A stretch of DNA of 44,336 bases, taken from the NCBI GenBank assembly GCA_009782515.1, contig WRIY01000021.1, positions 1 through 44,336 of the forward strand, in the 5' to 3' direction. Below the pieces are notes generated by a model. It was given only the letters and a program-made list of their open reading frames with translations, was not told the DNA's origin and searched no databases. This document shows positions 31,919 to 40,794 of the stretch, piece by piece. Each line of letters opens with the position of its first letter. The first letter of the stretch is position 1. The position numbers and the translations under genes were made by a program. Source of the stretch: Eubacteriaceae bacterium (GTDB lineage: Bacteria > Bacillota > Clostridia > Eubacteriales > Anaerofustaceae).

Positions 31919-33577
31919 ATGCAATTAATTAGTAAATATCTAAAGCAAGTGGATTTTCATTCATATGAAGATTTTTATGATAATTTCAGCCTAACGGTGC
32001 CGGAAAACTTCAACTTTGCGTTTGATGTCGTTGATTATTGGGCAGCATCAGAGCCTGGCAAGCTGGCTCTCGTCTACGAAAGCGCAGAAGGGGAGGAAAT
32101 CTCGTTTACGTTTGCTGAAATAAGCAGGCTTAGCAGCCAGGCAGCCAACTATTTTGCCTCAAAAGGCATACAAAAGGGCGATGTTGTTATGCTGACCCTC
32201 AAGCACAGCTACTATTTTTGGATTATGGCAGTAGGCTTGCATAAACTTGGGGCAATATGCGTTCCGGCAACGGAACAGCTTAAGCAGAAAGACTATGAAT
32301 ACAGGTTTTCTGTGGCCAGGGTGAAAATGATTGCAACTGTTGAAGGCGAGCACCTGGCCGAAATAGAGGAAGCAGAAAAAAATTCCTCCAGGCCAATAGC
32401 CAAAGCGTTTGTGAGCGAGTCTGAGCGGGACGGCTGGGACAATATAGCCGTAGAACTGGCCAAAATGCCGGATGCCTTTGACAAACCAATAGATTATCCT
32501 TGCTCAAATGACCTTATGCTTATGTATTTTACAAGCGGCACTACGGGCAATCCCAAAATTGTCGCGCACAATTATAATTATGCCCTTGGCCACATTACAA
32601 CAGCATATTATTGGTCTGCGTGCAAAGACAACGCACTTCACTTTTCTGTATCCGAAACAGGCTGGGCAAAGTGCGCATGGAGCAAAATATATGGCCAATG
32701 GCTATGCGGGGCACCGGTTTTAGTGTACAGCTATGACCGCTTTGAGCCGGAAAAGATGCTTGATATCATGGAAAAGTATCCAATATACGGCTTTTGCGCT
32801 CCGCCAACGATCTATCGTTTCTTGCTAAGGTGCGATCTTTCGAATCGCAGCCTATCGCATATAAAGCATTGCACTACAGCAGGAGAGGCTTTAAATGCCG
32901 AAGTGTTCCATCAATGGCAGGAAAAAACAGGCCTGACTATAAGAGAAGGCTTTGGCCAGAGCGAAAGTGCGATTATTGCCGGAACTTTTATATGGATGCA
33001 GCCCAGGCCCGGATCACTCGGAAAGCCCAACCCTCTATACAAGGTTAGAATGATAAATGAAAATGGCGATGATGCTTGTGTAGGAGAAGAAGGCCAGATC
33101 TCAATAGAGCTGGATGGCGCCATTCCTCCGGTAGGGCTGTTCCAGGAATACTACAGAGACGAAGAGCGCACCATACAAACATTTTCTTCAGGCCTGTATT
33201 ATACCGGCGATCTTGCCCGAAGGGACGAGGATGGATACCTTTGGTATGAAGGAAGGGCTGATGACATTATCAAAACATCCGGTTACCGTGTAGGCCCGTT
33301 CGAAGTAGAAAGCGCCCTGATGCGCCATCCGGCAGTCTTTGAGTGCGCTGTTGCCGGCATTGCCGATCCGGAAGGGATAAGAGGGCAGATAATAAAGGCA
33401 ACGATAGTGCTTAACGAAGGCTACAGCCCCAGCGACAGCCTGGCTAAAGAGATCCAGGACCTTGTCAAATCTATAACAGCGCCTTACAAGTACCCCAGGG
33501 CTATAGAATTCTCAGATACCCTGCCAAAAACCTTTAATGGCAAAATAAAGCGCTATGTCCTGCGCCGGCAGCAGTAA
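31919..33577 (+). CDS. AMP-forming acyl-CoA synthetase (medium-chain/ACSM-like)
   Basis: Activates a carboxylic acid with ATP and loads it onto CoA. 552 residues from the ATG at 31919, with AAGGGGTG eleven bases upstream. Adenylate-forming motifs: YFTSGTTGNPK (about 202-212), GEALNAEVFHQW and EGFGQSES, YYTGDLARRDEDGYLWYEGRADDIIKTSGYRV in the hinge region, and the C-terminal lysine in PKTFNGKIKR. The overall order resembles acetyl-CoA/medium-chain acyl-CoA synthetases and bacterial benzoate-type ligases; the exact acid cannot be told. It has its own promoter and shares the region with an α/β-hydrolase and tandem UroD-family genes. Confidence 0.92.
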   Translation: MQLISKYLKQVDFHSYEDFYDNFSLTVPENFNFAFDVVDYWAASEPGKLALVYESAEGEEISFTFAEISRLSSQAANYFASKGIQKGDVVMLTLKHSYYFWIMAVGLHKLGAICVPATEQLKQKDYEYRFSVARVKMIATVEGEHLAEIEEAEKNSSRPIAKAFVSESERDGWDNIAVELAKMPDAFDKPIDYPCSNDLMLMYFTSGTTGNPKIVAHNYNYALGHITTAYYWSACKDNALHFSVSETGWAKCAWSKIYGQWLCGAPVLVYSYDRFEPEKMLDIMEKYPIYGFCAPPTIYRFLLRCDLSNRSLSHIKHCTTAGEALNAEVFHQWQEKTGLTIREGFGQSESAIIAGTFIWMQPRPGSLGKPNPLYKVRMINENGDDACVGEEGQISIELDGAIPPVGLFQEYYRDEERTIQTFSSGLYYTGDLARRDEDGYLWYEGRADDIIKTSGYRVGPFEVESALMRHPAVFECAVAGIADPEGIRGQIIKATIVLNEGYSPSDSLAKEIQDLVKSITAPYKYPRAIEFSDTLPKTFNGKIKRYVLRRQQ

Positions 33578-33635
33578 AGTGAATATTTGCCGCCTGAATG
33601 CAAAAGCTATAAAAAACAAAAGGCGGGCAAACAGC

Positions 33636-33818
33636 ATGCCAGACAAGAAAAAAAATAGCGATAGCACAAAAAAGAGCAACAAGCTTGCGTATATGCCTGA
33701 TACCGGGTATCAGCCACTCATAGGGGTGCAGAAAGAAGCAGAGGAAAAGGCAGGAATAGACCCAAGGTCTCTCGAGTTTGACATCACCAAAAAGCGCTCA
33801 AAAAAAAGCAAGAATTAA
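33636..33818 (+). CDS. Small basic protein, unknown function
   Basis: 60 residues from the ATG at 33636 with AGGCGGG upstream; a longer frame overlapping the synthetase gene has no ribosome site. Very rich in Lys and Ser at both ends (MPDKKKNSDSTKKSNK … KKRSKKSKN) with a less charged middle, YMPDTGYQPLIGVQKEAEEKAGIDPRS. It lies 58 bases after the acyl-CoA synthetase gene and before a terminator, so it is probably the last gene of that transcript. No family recognised. Confidence 0.6.
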   Translation: MPDKKKNSDSTKKSNKLAYMPDTGYQPLIGVQKEAEEKAGIDPRSLEFDITKKRSKKSKN

Positions 33819-33844
33819 TAACAGCACAATGATACAGCAAAAAC

Positions 33845-33865
33845 GGGCGAATAGCGCCCTTTTTT
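33845..33865 (+). terminator. Terminator after the acyl-CoA synthetase operon
   Basis: GGGCG (33845-33849), loop AATAG, CGCCC (33855-33859), followed by six T. Confidence 0.85.
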
Positions 33866-34246
33866 ATCTCTATCTAACAAGCATCGCGAAGGTGCTTGGC
33901 AGCACTTAAATCTTTGGCTATTGCTGCATTTCCCGGGCACTGGCCGCATACATATACATTCACTTGAATTAAAGCTATTGTTCCCTGCAATTCTATAATG
34001 CCTTGCTGTTAGCGCTGCTGTTAAAGCTTGGCGTGTTTGCTGCGAAAATAGTTATAGTTTTTCTAAATGGCACTAAATATCTATGCTGCTATATAATGTT
34101 ATGCACATAAATTGCTATTTTGTATACTTTGTATTGGCATTTCATCGGTAAATTATTATAATAAATATAGAATAATGAAAGAAATACTTTATTGAAAAAC
34201 AGTTGCATCTATAGATGCTGAATAATTCATCGGAGATTACATAACA
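33866..34246 (+). other. AT-rich intergenic region before the UroD-family genes
   Basis: About 380 bases with no credible gene. It carries the promoter at 34134-34162 and a ~78-base leader to the first UroD-family gene. The part 33880-34130 shows nothing I can name. Confidence 0.5.
34134..34162 (+). promoter_or_regulatory. Promoter of the first UroD-family gene
   Basis: TTGGCA (34134-34139), a 17-base spacer, and a perfect TATAAT (34157-34162). Confidence 0.75.
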
Positions 34247-35278
34247 ATGGCGCATTTGACTCCAAAAGAAAATTACTTAAGAATAGGCCGGCATGAGCAA
34301 GCCGAGTATATACCTTCTTTGATACCATTCAGAGACAGGATACTCCCGACATACCCTATAGGGCTGTTCGCCATGCAGTTTGGCCAAGACACTTTAGAAA
34401 GTGGATGGGAGCAGCCATATGGTGAATGGCAAGATTTCTGGGGAGCTACTTTTATTAATTATGACGGCTTTCCGGCAGCGCTGCCGAAGCCAGGCCATTT
34501 TCCCCTTAAGGATATACGCCATTGGGATAAATTTATACAAAGGCCGGAAGTAAGCAATATCAACCTTGCAGAAATGGCAAATGAAGAGCTCAGCCATGTT
34601 AACAGAACACAGCTGGCCCTAACAAGCGATGTAGGCTTTCAGCCTTTCCAGCAGCTCGTAGCGCTAATGGGCTTTACCGAAGCGCTCTGCGCCCTTGAAG
34701 AGGAGCCTGAGGCTGTCAAGGAAATGCTTAACTACATGGCTGACTGGTATGTGCCCCTAATACGGGCTAACCTTCACTATTGGCAGCCAGACATCGTTAC
34801 CATAGCTGATGACACGGCAGCAAAATACCAGCCTCTTTTCTCTCTGAAAACGTTCAGAGATATATTCTTGCCTATTTACTCAAAGCTGCTGTCGCCGGCG
34901 CATGAGATAGGGGCTTTGATAGACTACCATAATTGCGGGAAATGCGAATTGTTTTTGCCGGACATGCTCAAACTTGGCATTAGCTATTGGAATCCTTGCG
35001 AGCTTGACAACAACCTTTTCGGAATAAAGATGGAGCATGGAAGAGACCTGACGCTCAGCGGGTGCTGGTATTACGATGTGCAGCCGAAAGACCCTCAGGA
35101 AAAAGTCCGTTTTCTGGTTGACGAATATCTGGACACATTCGCCCGTGATGGCGGCCTTATCGCTATGGCTTTCGCCGGGCCGCTTGATATGAGCATTGAA
35201 GATGCCCCTGTGTGGAAGAAAGTAAATTATTGGATATGTGATGAGCTCTATAACTATGGGACAAAAATACTAGCTTAA
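34247..35278 (+). CDS. UroD/MtaA-family protein (putative corrinoid-linked methyltransferase), copy 1
   Basis: 343 residues, about the length of uroporphyrinogen decarboxylase-family methyltransferases. Landmarks: GFTEALCAL, EEEPEAVKEML, PDIVTIADDTAAK (the family's Asp loop) and DYHNCGKCE at 226-234 with H228, C230 and C233, the HxC zinc motif of MtaA/MtbA-type enzymes. Those enzymes move methyl groups between corrinoid proteins and thiols. The third zinc Cys of MtaA lies in a C-terminal GC motif; here that segment reads GGLIAMAFAG, while C273 in SGCWYYD may replace it. GGAG lies fifteen bases before the ATG, which is far. A close paralogue follows. No corrinoid protein gene is adjacent. Confidence 0.85.
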   Translation: MAHLTPKENYLRIGRHEQAEYIPSLIPFRDRILPTYPIGLFAMQFGQDTLESGWEQPYGEWQDFWGATFINYDGFPAALPKPGHFPLKDIRHWDKFIQRPEVSNINLAEMANEELSHVNRTQLALTSDVGFQPFQQLVALMGFTEALCALEEEPEAVKEMLNYMADWYVPLIRANLHYWQPDIVTIADDTAAKYQPLFSLKTFRDIFLPIYSKLLSPAHEIGALIDYHNCGKCELFLPDMLKLGISYWNPCELDNNLFGIKMEHGRDLTLSGCWYYDVQPKDPQEKVRFLVDEYLDTFARDGGLIAMAFAGPLDMSIEDAPVWKKVNYWICDELYNYGTKILA

Positions 35279-35305
35279 TATTAGCCACGCTGTAACTGGT
35301 GCATG

Positions 35306-35344
35306 AAGAGCGCTCTCAAGATAACGCAAGCTTGTAGCGCTCTT
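35306..35344 (+). terminator. Terminator-like hairpin between the two UroD-family genes
   Basis: AAGAGCGCT (35306-35314) and AGCGCTCTT (35336-35344) are a perfect nine-base inverted repeat with a 21-base loop, followed by ATTTTAAT. It suggests the two paralogues can be transcribed separately. Confidence 0.6.
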
Positions 35345-35437
35345 ATTTTAATGCAATTTATCAAAAAGCTGCGCTACAGAGGGCTCTTTTGCTCCGGCAT
35401 ACGCCGCCGCCTGCCGGCTAAAGACAAGGGGTATTGC

Positions 35438-35464
35438 AATTATTGCCGTGCGCTGGCAATAATT
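35438..35464. promoter_or_regulatory. Perfect inverted repeat upstream of the second UroD-family gene
   Basis: AATTATTGCC (35438-35447), a seven-base spacer, and GGCAATAATT (35455-35464). The dyad could be an operator for a dimeric regulator or, because TTTG follows, a weak attenuator. It ends about 100 bases before the gene. Confidence 0.5.
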
Positions 35465-35561
35465 TTTGAAGGCGCCAGAAATTAATGTTATCCTTATCAA
35501 TAACAGAGTGTATGCAGGCTGTGTGCATGCACTCGCATAAAAACAAACATTAGGGGGATTT

Positions 35562-36590
35562 ATGACACTACTTACGCCAAAAGAAAACCACCTTAGAATT
35601 GGCAGGCACGAAATACCGGAATGGGTGCCGACAATGATGCCATACAAAGACCATGGCAGGGCTACGCAGCCGGCGGGGATCTTTGCTATGGGTGTTGGCC
35701 AGGGGGAGTTCGTCACCGGATGGAGGCAGCCCCAGGGTGAATGGAAAGATTTTTGGGGAGCTTCATACATATGGGAAGAAGGCGTTATTGCAGGGCTTCC
35801 AAAGCCAAACGCTTTCTTAATTGATGACATCACGAAATGGAGCAGCTTCATAACAAGGCCCGAAGTGCCTGATCTGGATTGGGAAGCAATGGCGAAAGCT
35901 GAACTTGATAACATTGATCGGGAGCAGGTCGCGGTTACATGCGATCTTGGCATGCAGCCTTTTCAGAATGCAGTAGCCCTGCTTGGGTTTACAGAGACGC
36001 TATGCGCCCTTTATGAAGAGCCTGAAGCCCTTAAAGAGATGCTTGATTATATGGCAACATGGTGGGTTGAGATGATAGAGCTTGAAATAAAGCACTGGAA
36101 GCCGGATATCGTCACAATGGCTGATGACACAGCTGCCAAGCTCGCTCCATTCTTTTCGAAAGAAATGTATGATGAGTTTTTCAAGCCCATTTACTTCAAA
36201 ATAACAGCTCCGGCCAGAGATCGCGGAATCTTGGTTGATTACCACAACTGCGGCAAATGCGAATCATATGTTCCGAGCATGGTCGAGTTCGTTAATTATT
36301 GGAATCCATGCGAAATGGTCAATGACATGAGAGCAGTGAAAAAGGAGTATGGCCATCAGATAGCGCTTACTGGCTGCTGGGACTACACTGTAAAGCTGGA
36401 TGACACAGAAGAAACGGTAAGAGGGTATGTACGCGAATATCTGGATACATTTGCAAAAGGGGGAGGCCTAATTGCATGGGCTTCTGCAGGGAGCTTTACT
36501 GATCCGCCTGAAGTCCGCGAAAAATGGGCGCCATTAAACGAATGGATAACCGACGAGATATATGAGTACGGCACTGCTATGTACAAGTAG
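35562..36590 (+). CDS. UroD/MtaA-family protein (putative corrinoid-linked methyltransferase), copy 2
   Basis: 342 residues and clearly a duplicate of the preceding gene: the same start (LTPKENHLRIGRHE), GFTETLCAL, PDIVTMADDTAAK, and DYHNCGKCE with H228, C230 and C233. It also has the GCWDY cysteine and lacks the C-terminal GC motif (GGLIAWASAG). By eye the two proteins agree at roughly half of their positions, more at the metal site, which suggests distinct substrates or partners on one chemistry. GGGG lies five bases before the ATG. It ends in a strong terminator. Confidence 0.86.
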   Translation: MTLLTPKENHLRIGRHEIPEWVPTMMPYKDHGRATQPAGIFAMGVGQGEFVTGWRQPQGEWKDFWGASYIWEEGVIAGLPKPNAFLIDDITKWSSFITRPEVPDLDWEAMAKAELDNIDREQVAVTCDLGMQPFQNAVALLGFTETLCALYEEPEALKEMLDYMATWWVEMIELEIKHWKPDIVTMADDTAAKLAPFFSKEMYDEFFKPIYFKITAPARDRGILVDYHNCGKCESYVPSMVEFVNYWNPCEMVNDMRAVKKEYGHQIALTGCWDYTVKLDDTEETVRGYVREYLDTFAKGGGLIAWASAGSFTDPPEVREKWAPLNEWITDEIYEYGTAMYK

Positions 36591-36610
36591 CAGCAGCATT
36601 GCGCCGTTTG

Positions 36611-36643
36611 GGGCAGCTAATGCATATGCTGCCCTATTTTTTT
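36611..36643 (+). terminator. Terminator after the UroD-family pair
   Basis: GGGCAGC (36611-36617), a ten-base loop, GCTGCCC (36628-36634), then TATTTTTTT. Confidence 0.88.
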
Positions 36644-36709
36644 CAAGCCAGGCGTAAGGGGCACACAAAGCCGGTTTTGCCTGCACTGGCTTTATGCCGG
36701 CTGTATGGC

Positions 36710-37549
36710 TTATGGCTCATAGTTTCTGATTAGCACCTCTTCAATTGCTCCGCGCTTGCTTGCATTCGAATTGATAGCCCGCTTTGCTTCAATGACGGAA
36801 ATCCGATAATCTGAATAAAGCTCTCTAACGAATTTCGTTGCGGAGTTGGAGAGCAAGAACTTGATTCCCTGCTCGTTTAGATCGTCACAGCATTCTTTCA
36901 GCCTTATTTGCTCATTCCTGTTAAAACCGCCTTTATTGTAGCCGGTAAAGCTTGCAGTGCCGGATACAGGGTCGTACGGCGGGTCGAGGTAAACGAAATA
37001 ATCTTTTGAAAGCCGTTTTAAGGTTTCAGCAAAATCTTCGCTGTAAAATGAAATTTTGCTTGCGTTTAGATATTTGCTTACGGCTCGCAAGACAGGTTCA
37101 TTGACAATGTTCGGGTTTTTGTAGTATCCAAAAGGGGTATTAAATTCTCCGGATGAATTAACTCGAAACAGGCCGTTGTAACAAGTTTTATTCAGGTAAA
37201 TCAGCCTTGACGCTTTGGCTACTTTTGGCATCAGGCTATAAGCAGATTTATCTCGGTCTAGATCTCTTATTGAATAAAAATACTCCTGTGAATTTTCATG
37301 CTGCTCGAGAGCGTTTATTAGCGCTTCCAAATCATCGCGGATAGTTTCATAGACCATAATTAAGTCTGTGTTTAAGTCATTTACTATTGCAATTGATGGC
37401 TGAGTGAAAAAAAGAATAGCGCCGCCGCCCAGAAATGGCTCACAATACGGGCTTATTCGTTTTGGCAGCAAAGGGCTTATATCATCAATTAATTGCCGCT
37501 TGCCGCCAACCCACTTAACAAATGGCGCAACCAGCTTGTTTTCTGCCAT
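36710..37549 (-). CDS. DNA adenine methyltransferase, Dam/DpnM family
   Basis: 279 residues. Motifs in order: KWVGGKRQL (12-20), the cofactor loop EPFLGGG (37-43), NKTCYNGLFRVNSSGEFNTPFG, and the catalytic DPPY (189-192). The sequence follows DpnM closely from end to end, so it most likely methylates adenine in GATC. AGGGAGCGGG precedes the ATG. No restriction endonuclease gene is next to it (neighbours are mltG and a UroD-family gene), so it looks like an orphan methylase, perhaps regulatory, or a remnant of a restriction system. Confidence 0.92.
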   Translation of the reverse strand: MAENKLVAPFVKWVGGKRQLIDDISPLLPKRISPYCEPFLGGGAILFFTQPSIAIVNDLNTDLIMVYETIRDDLEALINALEQHENSQEYFYSIRDLDRDKSAYSLMPKVAKASRLIYLNKTCYNGLFRVNSSGEFNTPFGYYKNPNIVNEPVLRAVSKYLNASKISFYSEDFAETLKRLSKDYFVYLDPPYDPVSGTASFTGYNKGGFNRNEQIRLKECCDDLNEQGIKFLLSNSATKFVRELYSDYRISVIEAKRAINSNASKRGAIEEVLIRNYEP

Positions 37550-37726
37550 TTCCCGCTCCCTTTAATGATAGTGAATCTTTACAATTAAAGCTGCTCGCCC
37601 TATGAGCCGACTCTAAAACTTGAATTGGCAAGTTTATATGTTAAGCAGTGGCATTCCAGGCCTGCTTTCCGGGGCCCTTGGCAATATGCAATGCAAGCAA
37701 TGCGCTCGTGCTTAAGCGCAGGCATG

Positions 37727-38782
37727 TCAATACTCATACCAAAGCCCTGAACTTTTAAGATCGGATATTATCTTTGAGTGCTCGCTGTTAGTCTTGGCAA
37801 AGTACATATCGCCATTCTTGTCTGATACAAAAAACAGGTACTCAGACCCTCCTGGCGAGCAGGAAGCAATGATAGCTTTTTCGCATGGCGAGGATATAGG
37901 CCCGACAGGCAGCTTGCCTATCATGTTCGGGCCCCGGGTATTATAAGGGTTGGCCTTTGATATCTCGCTTTGCTTAAGATCCCTTTCAGCCATGTCTACT
38001 TTTACAGCATAGTAAGTTGTTACATCGCTGCCCAGGCTCATGCTTAAGTTAAGCCTGTTGTAAAACACGCTTGCCACGCCTTCAAAAGCATCAGGCGAGC
38101 TGGCTTCGCAGTTAACTGTCGAAGCCAGTGTCAGTATTTCATGAATGCCGAATTCTGACTTGTTTATTGCTTCATAGTTTTTGTCAAGGATGTCGCCCAT
38201 CCTATTTAGCATTGCTGCTAAAATTTCTTCAACGCTAACCTCAGCGCTCTTGAAAAAGTAAGTGTCAGGGAATAAATACCCCTCCAGCGGATAATAAATG
38301 CCTTCCTCCAATATAATGTCGGTCAGGAACCAATACTCTTCGATCAAGCCTTCAATATACTGCCGGTTTTCAAGAAGGCTGAAAACATCCTCTTGTGAAT
38401 TGTTGGTCTCAGATGCTATCTTTTTAGCGATCCAGCGCATATTTTTGCCATCAATAAATGTAATCCTCAGCTGCTCAGAAGAAACAGTGCCTTTTGTTAG
38501 CTCAACAGCTATTTGGGAGTATGGCATCGAAGGCGGCAATTTGTAGCTTCCCGCCTGAAAATCGCTTATGCTGTTTATCTTGGCATAAACGCGAAAGGCC
38601 AATGCGCTTCTTATTATTCCGGCTTCCTCAAGTTTATTTGCAATCACCAGCATTGGGCTTCCGAGCTCTATTTCCACTTCAACCGGCTCTTGCGAAGGCA
38701 AAGGCCGCATTGCCATGAAGAAGGAAAGCATAGGAATAGCCAGCACCAGCAATAGGGATGTGCTTAGGAAAATTTTTTTCAT
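37727..38782 (-). CDS. mltG: Endolytic transglycosylase MltG
   Basis: 351 residues. One N-terminal membrane helix (about 5-24), a LysM-like region (about 33-100), and the YceG catalytic domain: EGYLFPDTYFF (166-176), LTLASTVNCEASSP (217-230) and KLPVGPISSPCEKAIIASCSP near the end. MltG cuts nascent peptidoglycan strands near the membrane and sets glycan length. The conserved glutamate (E226) of the VxxE segment is present, although the preceding residues read NC where most members have EK or QA. It stands alone on the minus strand. Confidence 0.93.
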   Translation of the reverse strand: MKKIFLSTSLLLVLAIPMLSFFMAMRPLPSQEPVEVEIELGSPMLVIANKLEEAGIIRSALAFRVYAKINSISDFQAGSYKLPPSMPYSQIAVELTKGTVSSEQLRITFIDGKNMRWIAKKIASETNNSQEDVFSLLENRQYIEGLIEEYWFLTDIILEEGIYYPLEGYLFPDTYFFKSAEVSVEEILAAMLNRMGDILDKNYEAINKSEFGIHEILTLASTVNCEASSPDAFEGVASVFYNRLNLSMSLGSDVTTYYAVKVDMAERDLKQSEISKANPYNTRGPNMIGKLPVGPISSPCEKAIIASCSPGGSEYLFFVSDKNGDMYFAKTNSEHSKIISDLKSSGLWYEY

Positions 38783-39045
38783 ATACTACCATTTTCTAAT
38801 AGTTTCTATCGCATTTTCTGTGTATATTGCCTATCCATTTTCGCATATAATGCAGTGTTTAGAAAGAAAATGGGTAAAAAAGTGCACTGCAGCTTTGCCA
38901 AAAAAGCTGCCGAATATTATCACTTTTTGCAGCTTTTATTGCATTTATGGAAATTTCATGAAATAAAGAGGGAAACTTAGCGCATTTCATGGTAAGCTTA
39001 TCTATGCTTATGCAAAAATAACAATCAAGATTGGAAGTGCTATTC

Positions 39046-39837
39046 ATGGTTTCTTATGAGCACATTTTATTTTTGGGAATAAGCGGCTCAATATGCTTTG
39101 CGCTGCCGATAATCCTATACCTTATCTTCAAGTCCTACTATAATATAAAGTTTTTTCCTGCTGTTCTCGGAGCAGCAGTATTTGTTGTGTTTGCACTTGG
39201 CCTTGAGCAACTGTTTCATGCTTTGGTTCTTGGCTCTGAATCAGGCGCTGCCTTTATGCAAAACAGCCCGTATGCATTTGCAGCGTATGCAGGCCTTGCC
39301 GCCGGCGTTTTTGAAGAAACAGGGCGCTTTGCCGCATTTAAAGCCCTAAAGAAAAAGTACATGCAGCCTGAAAACGCTATATCATACGGCATTGGCCACG
39401 CTGGCATAGAAGCCTGGCTGATTGCCAGCTTGCAGCATATACTATTCTTCTTTGCTGCAATGGCATACAACTCAGGCTCAAGAACTGAAGCTGCCATTAG
39501 CGCAGCACAAGCTTTGGCAGCCACGCCGCCTATAGTAATCCTGTTGTCAGCTGTTGAGCGCATATCCGCAATTGCATTGCATATTGGCCTGTCTATTCTT
39601 GTATGGCCGGCTGCAAGCCTGACAGGGTACATGCACTATTACTTTTTTGCTGTCTTTTTGCATGCAGCAGCAGACTTTATTGCAGCTTTGTTTCAGGCCG
39701 GCTCAATAACCAGCGTTGCTCTCATTGAGGCGCTTCTCTTTGCGATATCTGCTGCAACTTTGTTCTTTGCCCTGAAGCTTCTAAAGAAGCTCATATGGGA
39801 TATGAGCGCCCAGCAGGACTCTGAGGCGCTTATATAG
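39046..39837 (+). CDS. YhfC-family intramembrane metalloprotease
   Basis: 263 residues from the ATG at 39046, with GGAAG eight bases upstream. It is very hydrophobic, with about seven membrane segments. Family landmarks are AGVFEETGRF (paired Glu), GIGHAGIEA and LHIGLSILVW, spaced as in YhfC/PrsW-like glutamic-type membrane proteases. Such proteins cut membrane-embedded substrates or act in peptide processing; the target here is unknown. It is divergent from mltG. Confidence 0.8.
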   Translation: MVSYEHILFLGISGSICFALPIILYLIFKSYYNIKFFPAVLGAAVFVVFALGLEQLFHALVLGSESGAAFMQNSPYAFAAYAGLAAGVFEETGRFAAFKALKKKYMQPENAISYGIGHAGIEAWLIASLQHILFFFAAMAYNSGSRTEAAISAAQALAATPPIVILLSAVERISAIALHIGLSILVWPAASLTGYMHYYFFAVFLHAAADFIAALFQAGSITSVALIEALLFAISAATLFFALKLLKKLIWDMSAQQDSEALI

Positions 39838-39943
39838 CGCTTTGCTATAGCTGGCATGCAAGCCGATTGCAGCTTATATTTTATGATCTGATACCATAAT
39901 ATCTAGAATAATGCTATAATGCTCTAAAAAAAGGCTAAAGAAT

Positions 39944-40750
39944 TTGAAGAGCGAATATTATAGAAATAAGCCGGCTATTGTAACAGGGGCCGGCTCAGGC
40001 ATCGGGAGGGCTCTGGCTGTTAAGCTTGCTGAGTATGGCGCAAGCTATGTTGGAGTGTTTGACATCAATATTCAATCTGCCAACGAAACTGCAAAGCTTG
40101 TTGAAGAAAAGGGTGCGCAGGCGGTGCCAATCGAGTGCGATGTCTCAAACAAGGAAGGCCTGAAGGATTCAATCGACGCTTTTGTGGAGCAAAGCAAAAG
40201 CTTGGGGTTCATGTTTAACAATGCCGGGATTTTGTTTTCCTACGATCAAAACATACCGATTGAAGATCGCTACGAGAAAGTGATATCAATAAACCTGCTG
40301 GGCCAGGTATATGGCTCGATAAATGCAATAAGGCATATGAAAAGCCAGAAATCCGGCCATATAGTGAATGTGTCATCAATAGCAGGCCTTGTGCCGGGCA
40401 TAGCCGGCACTGCTTATGCAACCTCTAAAAGCGGCATCGTAGGATATACTCTGGGCTTAAAAAGAGACCTTGCTTCAATGGGGGTGCGCGCCAGCGTTTT
40501 GTGCCCGGCAGCAATAGCAACCCCTATGGAAGGCTTCGGGCCGGGCTTAAAGCCAAACAGCACGAAATTCAATTACATGGCGCCCGATGCGTTTGCTGTC
40601 CAGGCACTTGAGGAAATCGCAAAAAACAAGGTAATAATACCGATAGGCTATATGTCAAAGCCCCTTTGGAACCTGTTTCGAGTGTCTCCTTCCCTTTATG
40701 ACAGGGCAATGGCCAGCTCCAATGTATATTCAGCCGACGTTCAGCAATAG
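39944..40750 (+). CDS. Short-chain dehydrogenase/reductase
   Basis: 268 residues from a TTG start with AAAGG upstream. Classical SDR: cofactor motif TGAGSGIG (14-21), NNAG (92-95), the active-site serine in NVSSIAG, and YATSK with Y158 and K162. The residue after the second strand is Asp (GVFDIN), favouring NAD over NADP. It probably oxidises or reduces a small alcohol or ketone. It is followed by DUF3786 and iron-sulfur genes in the same direction, suggesting a redox role in anaerobic metabolism. Confidence 0.92.
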   Translation: MKSEYYRNKPAIVTGAGSGIGRALAVKLAEYGASYVGVFDINIQSANETAKLVEEKGAQAVPIECDVSNKEGLKDSIDAFVEQSKSLGFMFNNAGILFSYDQNIPIEDRYEKVISINLLGQVYGSINAIRHMKSQKSGHIVNVSSIAGLVPGIAGTAYATSKSGIVGYTLGLKRDLASMGVRASVLCPAAIATPMEGFGPGLKPNSTKFNYMAPDAFAVQALEEIAKNKVIIPIGYMSKPLWNLFRVSPSLYDRAMASSNVYSADVQQ

Positions 40751-40794
40751 AAAACAGCAAGCAAAGTTTTGGCTGCAATTTTTTAGTAGTTATT

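Noticed and set aside
35348-35953. 201-residue open frame antisense to the start of the second UroD-family gene
   Set aside because: It overlaps a certain gene and the intergenic hairpins and has shadow composition.
38887-38911. GCAGCTTT/AAGCTGC hairpin as a terminator of mltG
   Set aside because: It lies upstream of mltG, not downstream, and no T run follows on either strand.
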